Shown: in pieces, positions 1-7,633 of the stretch | Position numbering within the stretch: position 1 is the first letter of the stretch | Layout: each line of letters starts with the position of its first letter | NCBI RefSeq assembly: GCF_017051705.1 | Contig: NZ_JAFIDJ010000002.1 | Location: 1,492,732 to 1,556,731 of the forward strand | DNA from: Algoriphagus lutimaris | GTDB lineage: Bacteria; Bacteroidota; Bacteroidia; Cytophagales; Cyclobacteriaceae | Direction: 5' to 3' | DNA length: 64,000 nucleotides | The notes under the pieces: model-generated | What the model was told of the DNA's origin: nothing | The model's database searches: none | The model's input: only the letters and a program-made list of their open reading frames with translations | Translations under genes and position numbers: made by a program

Positions 1-1
1 G

Positions 2-394
2 GAGTTTCAATTAGACCAAAATCATATTTTTAGAAGGTTTGAGGGAAATGAAAAGTACACCTATCATAGGAATGGGTTTTATCAAGTTCTGAAAGACGGT
101 AGGGTAAAAGTGCTCATCAAACATTATAAAACTGTAGAACCCACTAGAGAAGTAGGGAAATATCCTTATAAATACGTGGAAGATCAGGAATATTTTTATT
201 GGTACAAAGATGATTTTGTACCTATTAGAAAGAAAAAACAAGCCATACAAAGTCTAGGACTTCAAAAGAAAGAAGTGAAAAAGTATATGAAAGCAAAGGA
301 CTTGTTTTTTGCCCTGGAAAAGGAACGATACATTCTTGAGTTGGCGAACTTTAGAGAAAATAAGTCAGAAGGTTTTAATGGATTGCTTAAATGA
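2..394 (+). CDS. C-terminal part of an unknown protein (5' end outside the window)
   Basis: The frame is open from base 2 to the TGA at 392-394, so about 130 residues of the C-terminus are visible. A GTG at 110 exists, but the frame continues upstream with coding-like sequence, so it is not the real start. The visible part is rich in Lys, Tyr and Phe (a YFYWY stretch, then a basic segment around KKKQAIQSLGLQKKEVKKYM), without membrane segments or catalytic motifs that I recognise. It resembles the basic C-terminal tails of Bacteroidota secreted proteins of unknown function that precede TonB-dependent receptors; that is an impression, not a family assignment. Its stop overlaps the ATG of the receptor gene (ATGA at 391-394), so the two are probably translated from one message. 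Confidence 0.7.
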   Translation, partial: EFQLDQNHIFRRFEGNEKYTYHRNGFYQVLKDGRVKVLIKHYKTVEPTREVGKYPYKYVEDQEYFYWYKDDFVPIRKKKQAIQSLGLQKKEVKKYMKAKDLFFALEKERYILELANFRENKSEGFNGLLK

Positions 395-3129
395 AGAAAA
401 TCTATTTTACCCTTTTGATACTTTTTATTTCATGGAATGTCCAGTCCCAAACAAATCAAACTGTAAGATTGACAGGAATGTATTTGGGGATGTCCTTCGA
501 TGCATTTGTAGAGAAAGTTCAAGCTGAGACTCCCTATACATTTTATTATAAGAAGGTAGATGTGGCAGATATCCAAATTAACCTTCAGGTTTCCGATACA
601 GAGGTACGGTTGGTGCTTGATGAGGTTTTTTTGAATACCGGACTAACCTATTCCATTGATCGTTCAAACAGAATTTGGGTGACAAAAGGTAGCAGGTTAT
701 TGATAGATTTTCCGAGCGAATACTTTAACATTCAGGCCAGGCAGGATCTTTTAGCCAATGCAGGTGATTCTTTAGGAGAATTTGATAAGAACAAATTATT
801 TGTAATTGGAAAAGCTACTGATAATCCTGAATCTAGTACTGCTACACTTTCAGGTGTAGTGACAAGTATTGAATCTGGTAATCCTATGAACGGGGCGATT
901 GTTTTAGAAAAAATTGATTTCACACAGGTTGCCACAGATAGAAATGGGAAGTACCGACTTACTTTGCCAAAAGGTCGGCATACCATATGGGTACAAAATA
1001 TTGGAGGATTTCAAGAGCAAAGACAGATTGACCTCAAAGGGGATGGTGTGTTAAATATGAGTATTGAAGAAACCATTCTGTCCTTGGATGAAGTGATAGT
1101 TAGCTCAGGAGCGTTATCCAATATCAATAAATTAGATATGGGAGTTCAATCCATCAGTATTGCGGATGTCAAGCGTTTACCAGCTGTGATGGGAGAAGTA
1201 GATGTATTGAGAGGGGTGTTAACTTTGCCGGGGGTAAATACGGTAGGAGAAGCTACCACCGGTTTTAATGTTCGTGGAGGAGCTGCAGACCAAAATCTAA
1301 TACTCTATGGGAATTCAACGATTTTTAATCCTACTCATGCATTTGGATTCTTTTCTGCATTCAATGCTGATGTCGTGTCAGGAGTGGAATTATACAAAGG
1401 CTCCATTCCTGTAAACTATGGAGGGAGGCTTTCTTCCGTCCTGCAAGTAGATCCCAAATATGGTAGAAAAGATAAAATTGGTGGCTCTGGAGGGATTGGA
1501 ATAATGACCAGTAGATTAAGCTTGGAGGGGCCAATTGATGAGAAAACTACCTTTATCCTCGGGGGTAGAACAACATATTCTGATTGGGCACTGAAATTTT
1601 TGGAAGACGAAGCCGATTTCAACGATAGCAAAATTTCTTTCTATGATATCAATGCCAATATTCAGCACGAAATAAACGATAAGAATTTTATTGAATTCAC
1701 AGGGTATATCAGTAAAGATGATTTTAGGTTTGACCCAGATACTACCTATTTCTATCAGAATTTAAACCTTTCTCTAGGATGGAGACATTTTTTTAATGAC
1801 CATTTAGAAGGTCGATTTACGATAGGTACAGATCAATACAATTTTGGAATTATTGGGCAAGACAATCCTTTAAACTCCTTTGATTATAGTTTCGATATCA
1901 ATCAATTGTATATGAGGGCAGACTTCGAGTCTAGAAGGAATGAAAGCCATATTTTAAAATATGGTATCCATGCGATTCAGTACTCAATTAATCCAGGAAT
2001 CAATCAGCCTTATGGAGAAGAGTCTATAGTCTTATTAGATGAATTGGAAGAGGAGAATGCAAGAGAGATTTCCGTATATTTTGGAGATGAATTTACAGTT
2101 AATGAAAAGCTTTCAGTGAGTTATGGTGGAAGGTACATGTTCTATCAGCTGCTTGGGCCTTTAAGCATCAATGAATATGTTGAAGATGCACCTATCACTG
2201 AAAGCAATGTGATTGGGGAAAAGACCTATGAAAGAGGTAAAAGTGTGAAAACATACCATGGTCCTGAGTTTCGGATTTCGGCAAGGTATATTCTGGACAA
2301 CAGATCATCTATTAAGCTTGGGTTTAATACCATGAGACAAAATATTCATTTACTGTCCAATTCTTCGGCTATATCGCCGACAGACTCCTGGAAATTAAGT
2401 GATCCTTATATTAAGCCACAAACAGGAGGTCAGGCCTCTGTGGGCTATTATAGAAATCTACTTAACAACAAGCTGGAATTCTCCACAGAAGTATACTATA
2501 GATATATGAATAATTTACTGGATTATAGGTCTGGTGCTAAAATCGTTCTTAATCATTCTGTAGAACAGGACGTCTTGAATTCCAAGGGTAAGGCTTATGG
2601 GGTAGAGTTTCTTTTAAAGAAAAACACAGGAGTTCTAAAAGGAACATTGGCTTATACCTATGCTAGGTCATTGTTAAAGACTTCTGATGAACCCAATGTG
2701 GAGAAAATAAATAATGGAGAGTTTTATTCCAGCAATTTTGATCAACCTCATCATTTGGTTTTAGTAGCAAATTATGAGTTAAGTAAAAGGATTAATACTT
2801 CCTTGAATCTGAATTATAGTACGGGAAGACCGATCACCTTGCCAATTTCTAAATTTGATTACGCAGGATCAGAACGGGTTTATTTCTCAGAAAGAAATGC
2901 CTATAGAATACCTGACTATTTCAGGATGGATTTCTCAGTCAATTTGGAGGGGAACCATAAAGTAAAGAAACTGGCACACGCCTCTTGGTCATTTGGGGTG
3001 TATAATCTGCTAGGAAGAAGTAATCCGTATTCGGTGTATTATGTACCAGAAGGTGGGAAATTGAGGGGATATCAACTCTCTATTTTCGCAAAACCAATTC
3101 CATTTATCACTTATAATTTTAGGTTTTGA
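391..3129 (+). CDS. TonB-dependent outer-membrane receptor with STN and carboxypeptidase-like domains
   Basis: 912 aa. Residues 1-20 are a signal peptide ending VQSQ. Residues about 25-110 look like a secretin/TonB short N-terminal (STN) domain, the part that in FecA-type receptors contacts an anti-sigma factor. Residues about 149-235 form a carboxypeptidase-regulatory-like beta-sandwich (LSGVVTSIESGNPMNGAIV, then DRNGKYRLTLPKG). The plug follows (about 245-370; LPGVNT, then FNVRGGAADQNLILYGN), then a long barrel ending in aromatic Phe (TYNFRF), as expected for outer-membrane proteins. It should import a TonB-energised ligand; the substrate cannot be told. No SusD partner follows; instead a DUF4249 lipoprotein and an MG2-like protein are encoded, an arrangement common for non-SusC receptors in this phylum. 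No sigma/anti-sigma pair is visible in the window, but the operon is cut at its 5' side. Confidence 0.9.
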   Translation: MKKIYFTLLILFISWNVQSQTNQTVRLTGMYLGMSFDAFVEKVQAETPYTFYYKKVDVADIQINLQVSDTEVRLVLDEVFLNTGLTYSIDRSNRIWVTKGSRLLIDFPSEYFNIQARQDLLANAGDSLGEFDKNKLFVIGKATDNPESSTATLSGVVTSIESGNPMNGAIVLEKIDFTQVATDRNGKYRLTLPKGRHTIWVQNIGGFQEQRQIDLKGDGVLNMSIEETILSLDEVIVSSGALSNINKLDMGVQSISIADVKRLPAVMGEVDVLRGVLTLPGVNTVGEATTGFNVRGGAADQNLILYGNSTIFNPTHAFGFFSAFNADVVSGVELYKGSIPVNYGGRLSSVLQVDPKYGRKDKIGGSGGIGIMTSRLSLEGPIDEKTTFILGGRTTYSDWALKFLEDEADFNDSKISFYDINANIQHEINDKNFIEFTGYISKDDFRFDPDTTYFYQNLNLSLGWRHFFNDHLEGRFTIGTDQYNFGIIGQDNPLNSFDYSFDINQLYMRADFESRRNESHILKYGIHAIQYSINPGINQPYGEESIVLLDELEEENAREISVYFGDEFTVNEKLSVSYGGRYMFYQLLGPLSINEYVEDAPITESNVIGEKTYERGKSVKTYHGPEFRISARYILDNRSSIKLGFNTMRQNIHLLSNSSAISPTDSWKLSDPYIKPQTGGQASVGYYRNLLNNKLEFSTEVYYRYMNNLLDYRSGAKIVLNHSVEQDVLNSKGKAYGVEFLLKKNTGVLKGTLAYTYARSLLKTSDEPNVEKINNGEFYSSNFDQPHHLVLVANYELSKRINTSLNLNYSTGRPITLPISKFDYAGSERVYFSERNAYRIPDYFRMDFSVNLEGNHKVKKLAHASWSFGVYNLLGRSNPYSVYYVPEGGKLRGYQLSIFAKPIPFITYNFRF

Positions 3130-4289
3130 TGAAAAGAAATATCCACATAATCCTGGTTTTATTACTGCTCATGGCGGGGTGTAGAGAACCCTATGATCCT
3201 GAAATTGAGCCTACCGATATCAAGGTTTTGGTGGTAGAGGGATATTTGGATACTGAAGGATTGCCTAGCTTGTTGAAATTAAGTTACACTCGAAATATCC
3301 ATTCGGATGAAGATTCTAATCAAATCAGCTTTCCTTCCGGAGAGGTGTTTTTAGAATCGGAGGAGGGAGAGCAGTTCCCTTTAGGCTCCTTGGGAGAGGG
3401 GACTTTTGAATTTGCCTATGACATTCCTGAAGAAGGGAATTATAGACTGAAAATCTTTACTACAGACGGGAATAGTTATTCTTCTGAATGGATCAAACCG
3501 ATTTTGACTCCTGAGATTATTGATGTGGGGTTTGAGAAATATGAAGAGGGGGTTGAGGTATACCTCACTACCAAAGGGGATGAGAATGCGGATAATTTTC
3601 TATGGACTTTTGAGGAGACTTATGCTTTCCGCTCAAAAATCCCTACTGCTTATCGATACGACCCTGATTTGAAAACCGTGGTACTGGCAACCAATGATTT
3701 GAGAACAGATTTATGCTATAGGGAGTTGAGTAATGCTGATTTGATTTTGGAAATTTCTTCCCGATTTGAAGATCAGTTTGTGTTTAGACAAACCATTAAT
3801 AAGATTCCGACGGGAGACGAACGATTAACAGTGAGGTATAGCATCTTGATTTCGCAAAAGGCCTTGGATAAGGGAGCTTCGGATTTTTGGGAAATCATGA
3901 GAAAAAATACAGATGATTTGGGATCAATATTTAGCCCTTTGCCTTCCAATATAGGAGGGAATATCAAGAATGATCAAAACCCAAATGCCCCAGTAGTAGG
4001 ATATTTAAGTTTAGGTACTGTTAAGCAAAGAAGATTGTTTATTGGGTTTCAAGAAATCCTACCATGGCCTAGAATAGATGTCCCTGAGTATTTTGGGTGT
4101 ATAGCAGAGCAGGACACGATTCTAGTTGAAGAATATGAGTCAGCTTTTATGTCAGGAGGATATACACCTGCAATTCCAATTTTTTGTGAAAATTGTTATG
4201 ATCCAATAGGTTTTAGAAAAGCAGAACGAAGATGTACCGATTGCACCTTGAGAGGAACCAATGTTAAGCCGGATTTTTGGGATGAATAA
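3129..4289 (+). CDS. DUF4249 family lipoprotein
   Basis: 386 aa from the ATG at 3129, which overlaps the last base of the receptor stop codon; a TTG three bases earlier is less likely. The N-terminus is a lipoprotein signal (MKRNIHIILVLLLLMAGC) with the lipobox Cys at about residue 18. The rest is a predicted beta-sandwich: KVLVVEGYLDTEG, then LKLSYTRNI, GEVFLES and GNYRLKIFTTDGNSYSSEWI are hallmarks of DUF4249, a family almost always encoded next to TonB-dependent receptors in Bacteroidota. A Cys-rich tail (CENCYD, then CTDCT) could form disulphides. It is likely a surface or periplasmic partner of the receptor; the molecular role is unknown. It overlaps the next gene by 8 bp. Confidence 0.85.
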   Translation: MKRNIHIILVLLLLMAGCREPYDPEIEPTDIKVLVVEGYLDTEGLPSLLKLSYTRNIHSDEDSNQISFPSGEVFLESEEGEQFPLGSLGEGTFEFAYDIPEEGNYRLKIFTTDGNSYSSEWIKPILTPEIIDVGFEKYEEGVEVYLTTKGDENADNFLWTFEETYAFRSKIPTAYRYDPDLKTVVLATNDLRTDLCYRELSNADLILEISSRFEDQFVFRQTINKIPTGDERLTVRYSILISQKALDKGASDFWEIMRKNTDDLGSIFSPLPSNIGGNIKNDQNPNAPVVGYLSLGTVKQRRLFIGFQEILPWPRIDVPEYFGCIAEQDTILVEEYESAFMSGGYTPAIPIFCENCYDPIGFRKAERRCTDCTLRGTNVKPDFWDE

Positions 4290-5895
4290 GTTGAAAATAT
4301 TCAAATTAGGGATTATTGTGGTGTTATGGGTCGCTTTAGGAGCTATAAAGACTTATGCCCAATCAGGAAGAGAACAGGTTCATTTTTCGATTCCAAAAAA
4401 CATTTACTTCGGAGGAGAAAGGATTTGGGTATCTAGTAAAGTAGAGCAAGGAAATGAAGAGGTAGAGTCTCAAATTATTTATGCGGAATTGCTCAACCGA
4501 TATAATGAATCTGTGGCAATAGCGAAGATGCCTTTGGAGAATGGAGCAAGTTTTAATTTTTTGAAGCTCCCTCAAAATTTACCTTCTGATCATTATTTAC
4601 TAAGGGTTTTTACAAGAATTAGTCCCTATCAGGACTTAGACTCGGGGATGTCTCAACAGTTGATTACAGTGTTTAATAGATTAGCTCCTTCTGGAGTGGT
4701 GGAGAAAAGAACGGAAACTACGGTATTTCAACCTAAAAGCGATGACCTGGTAAGCATCTCATCCAATGAGTTTAGTTCTGGGAGCAAAATTTCTGTCAAG
4801 TTAAAAGGCAATGAAAACGTAAGAGAGTTGAGTGTTGCGGTGGTTAATCCATTTTTATCCATCCAACATCAATTAAAGTCCTCTGAGGTATATGAATCCC
4901 TGGAGCAAAAAGTGATGGTTCCAGAGCTTTTTGGGCATATTATTGAAGCCAAAGTACAACCGGATCAAGTAGATACTACTCAGCTCTATTATATCTCTGT
5001 ACATGGGGACAAATCTGCTTTGTTTACAGATAGACCAGATCCAGATGGAACGATGTTTTTTGATGCAGGAGGGGTGCGAAACTGGAATTATTTGGTAGCT
5101 CAAGCCAATGGAAATAAGAGTTTACTGGATTTCACTATTGTATCTCCAGCTCCAAAGACTCATTTCAAGAAAAGCTTTGAGTTTCCCGTCTTGGAAATTA
5201 CTCCCTCAGATGAACCCTACTTAAAGGAATTGCTAAAAGGAGGCCAAGTTGAGGGGTATTTTGTGCATGAGTTTAATTCTTCAGATGCACCGGTAGTAAC
5301 TGGCTTTGTGGAGGATCGGGTGTATCAGTTGGACGATTATACCCGATTTGAAACGGTGGAGACGATTGTAAAAGAATATATTCCTGAAATCTCAGTTAAA
5401 ACTGTTCAAAAAAAGAAAGAATTTAGATCGATTAATGAGATCAAGAGTTTTGCTTTTGAATCCAACCCACTCATGTTGGTGGATGCGATGCCGGTTTTTG
5501 ATTCTGATCAACTAGCCGCTTTCGATCCAAAAGGTTTTAAAACATTGGCAATTTTATCTAGGACCTTTTATTTGAATGAAGAGGAATTTCCTGGGGTGAT
5601 GAGTTTTTATTCCTATAAGAATGATTTTGGAGGTTTCCCGATCCCAACGAATGGGATTTTGTTGGACTATGCGGGGATTCAGCCTAGAATAACTTTAGCT
5701 ACCAGTTTGTTTGAACCTTCCAGAGAAACAGATGAAATGATGGATTGGAGGACCATCCTTTATTGGACTGAAATTCCTCAACTATCTAGCTCCAAGAATG
5801 AAGTAGAAATAGTTATTCCTGAATTGAAAGGAAGTTTTCTGGTTACCATCAAGACCGATCAGGGCACTTATACGAAAGTGATCGAAGTAAAATGA
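4282..5895 (+). CDS. Secreted MG2-like protein, third member of the receptor operon
   Basis: 537 aa from ATG 4282, preferred over ATG 4261 because it leaves a clean signal peptide (MNKLKIFKLGIIVVLWVALG, cleavage near TYAQ) and only an 8-bp overlap with the DUF4249 gene. Residues about 25-130 read like an alpha-2-macroglobulin MG2 domain (VHFSIPKNIYFGGERIWVSS, a decoration of the type seen in bacterial macroglobulins and TonB-associated proteins). No thioester motif (CxEQ) and no bait region are visible, and the protein is far shorter than true bacterial A2M proteins. The C-terminus (GSFLVTIKTDQGTYTKVIEVK) looks like a terminal beta-sandwich rather than a T9SS sorting domain. Probably an extracytoplasmic accessory of the receptor; function unknown. 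Confidence 0.7.
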   Translation: MNKLKIFKLGIIVVLWVALGAIKTYAQSGREQVHFSIPKNIYFGGERIWVSSKVEQGNEEVESQIIYAELLNRYNESVAIAKMPLENGASFNFLKLPQNLPSDHYLLRVFTRISPYQDLDSGMSQQLITVFNRLAPSGVVEKRTETTVFQPKSDDLVSISSNEFSSGSKISVKLKGNENVRELSVAVVNPFLSIQHQLKSSEVYESLEQKVMVPELFGHIIEAKVQPDQVDTTQLYYISVHGDKSALFTDRPDPDGTMFFDAGGVRNWNYLVAQANGNKSLLDFTIVSPAPKTHFKKSFEFPVLEITPSDEPYLKELLKGGQVEGYFVHEFNSSDAPVVTGFVEDRVYQLDDYTRFETVETIVKEYIPEISVKTVQKKKEFRSINEIKSFAFESNPLMLVDAMPVFDSDQLAAFDPKGFKTLAILSRTFYLNEEEFPGVMSFYSYKNDFGGFPIPTNGILLDYAGIQPRITLATSLFEPSRETDEMMDWRTILYWTEIPQLSSSKNEVEIVIPELKGSFLVTIKTDQGTYTKVIEVK

Positions 5896-5910
5896 TCGGC
5901 CGAATTGAAT

Positions 5911-7572
5911 TTAATTCTCTTTTTTCTTCAACTCCTGCTGCATGAACTGACCGAGTTTTGCTTGGTAAGTCTTGATGTCTGAATCGTATTCTGGCGAAAG
6001 ACTCTTTTTCTCCGGGAAGGTTTCCATATGAACTGTTTGAGTAGGGAATGCAAACCTTACTTCCAAGGTTTCTGCAAGCTTCATGATCTGAATCAATACT
6101 TCATGTCTGCATTCCAATTCCTCGGCCCATGTCGGAACCTCAAAGAAAATGTAAAACATGATGTCCAAACTATAAGAAGACAAGTTGTTGAAATATACAT
6201 GAAAGGTGTCTTTTCTTGTTCTCGGGTGAGAGGTGACGATGGAGCGAAGTCCTTTCACAAATTCCTCTACCAATTCAGGAGGGGTATCATAGGTAATTGT
6301 TATAGTCGTATAGAAACGTCTATACTGGCGTAAACCATGGTTGTCAATCGTTGCATCTGCTATTTTACCATTGGGGATATACATGACGGAGTTACGGAAG
6401 GTTCTTACTCGCGTAGACCTGAATCCGACTTCTTCTACCGTTCCATCCAAGTCACCTGAGGTAATCCAATCACCTACCTGAAAAGGCCTATCCAAAAAGA
6501 TCATTACCGAACCAAAGAAGTTCTTTATGGTATCCTGGGCTGCCAAAGCAATGGCCACACCACCTATAGAAAGTCCTGTTAGGAAAGGAATGATATCAAG
6601 GTTGAGTCCTTCTTTTAATACGAATAGGGTACCAATGATTATCACGAAGGCCTTGAGCGTCTTTCTGATCAAGGGTACTAATTGATCATCTAGGGTAGAC
6701 TCAGTTCTTTCTGCCAGTTTTGAAAAGTAGGCTGCGATTACATCCACTATTTTGTAGAAAATAACCGTGATTAAGAGAGGTTTTAGGGTATTGATAATCA
6801 CAATAATCCAAGCCCATATTTCTGTGGGCAACTGCAATACAGGAAGGAACAGCGCCAATAAGAGCACAATAAAATAAAAACTGGTGATTCGGGCGATGGG
6901 CAGAAGGTAGTTTTCTCCGATGTAACCATATCCCAGACGCTTGAGAACATACAATAGTCCTTTATCAACCAAAAAAGTAAATACCAAATGGCTAAGAAAT
7001 ACCAAGAATATTAAGATCAGGAATCCGACCAATTGCCAAAGGTGAAATCCTAAATATTCTTCATTCCCAATTTTGGGTAATAAGTCTAATAATTTAGCGG
7101 TTCCATATGGATAAGTTTCTCTGTGCAGGCTATTGATTTGTCCGACAGTGAAGGAGGAAAACATCCATTGATTGCCTATTTTTTCTAAAAAGACCCCTGG
7201 TAGTTTTGTTCTGTCAAAGTAAAAGATCTGGTCTGAACCTGATAAAGTGTCCCTATAGTTTTGCTCATTAGGGATGGTGCTAGTCCTGATGATTACTCCT
7301 TTCCCTTCAAAAATCTGCTTCAGCTTCACGCTAAGTTGATCTCCGTTTAAGGATTCAGTACCTTTCAAATTAAAGGTTTTGGCGGCCTTATCCGGATGAA
7401 AGTTCTCCTCTTCTAAATTGTAAAAAAAAGTCAATGTCGTGTGATAAGGGGAACTCAAATTCACCTCATCGGAAATTTCCATCAAATCTTTTTGCTCTGT
7501 TATTAACTGGCCAAATGAATAAGTGGATGCCAATAAACATAGCCAGAGTAACAAGAAATACTTTTTAAACAT
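5911..7572 (-). CDS. Mechanosensitive ion channel of the MscS family
   Basis: 553 aa. A cleavable signal (ending STYSFGQ) is followed by a soluble periplasmic domain of about 150 residues, then membrane helices around 178-205, 225-255 and 258-285, and the MscS core. The pore helix and start of the beta domain are unmistakable near residues 328-360: LTGLSIGGVAIALAAQ, then KNFFGSVMIFLDRPFQVGDW. The C-terminal cytosolic alpha/beta domain follows (RSTRVRTFRNSVMYIPNG). It is longer than E. coli MscS (286 aa) and belongs to the class with a periplasmic extension. It releases solutes on hypo-osmotic shock. The gene ends 15 bp from the convergent MG2-like gene. Confidence 0.93.
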   Translation of the reverse strand: MFKKYFLLLWLCLLASTYSFGQLITEQKDLMEISDEVNLSSPYHTTLTFFYNLEEENFHPDKAAKTFNLKGTESLNGDQLSVKLKQIFEGKGVIIRTSTIPNEQNYRDTLSGSDQIFYFDRTKLPGVFLEKIGNQWMFSSFTVGQINSLHRETYPYGTAKLLDLLPKIGNEEYLGFHLWQLVGFLILIFLVFLSHLVFTFLVDKGLLYVLKRLGYGYIGENYLLPIARITSFYFIVLLLALFLPVLQLPTEIWAWIIVIINTLKPLLITVIFYKIVDVIAAYFSKLAERTESTLDDQLVPLIRKTLKAFVIIIGTLFVLKEGLNLDIIPFLTGLSIGGVAIALAAQDTIKNFFGSVMIFLDRPFQVGDWITSGDLDGTVEEVGFRSTRVRTFRNSVMYIPNGKIADATIDNHGLRQYRRFYTTITITYDTPPELVEEFVKGLRSIVTSHPRTRKDTFHVYFNNLSSYSLDIMFYIFFEVPTWAEELECRHEVLIQIMKLAETLEVRFAFPTQTVHMETFPEKKSLSPEYDSDIKTYQAKLGQFMQQELKKKEN

Positions 7573-7633
7573 ATTTTGAGATTTTTTGCAAGTTAGCCAT
7601 TCATTAATCCTAGCCCAAGCTTTTCAAAAGAGC

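Noticed and set aside
110-394. GTG-started frame as a complete small gene
   Set aside because: The frame is open to base 2 with coding-like sequence, so it is the tail of a longer gene.
5896-5935. GAATT/AATTC hairpin with T-run at the convergent MG2/MscS end
   Set aside because: Short stem of A-T pairs inside the MscS gene end; low stability.
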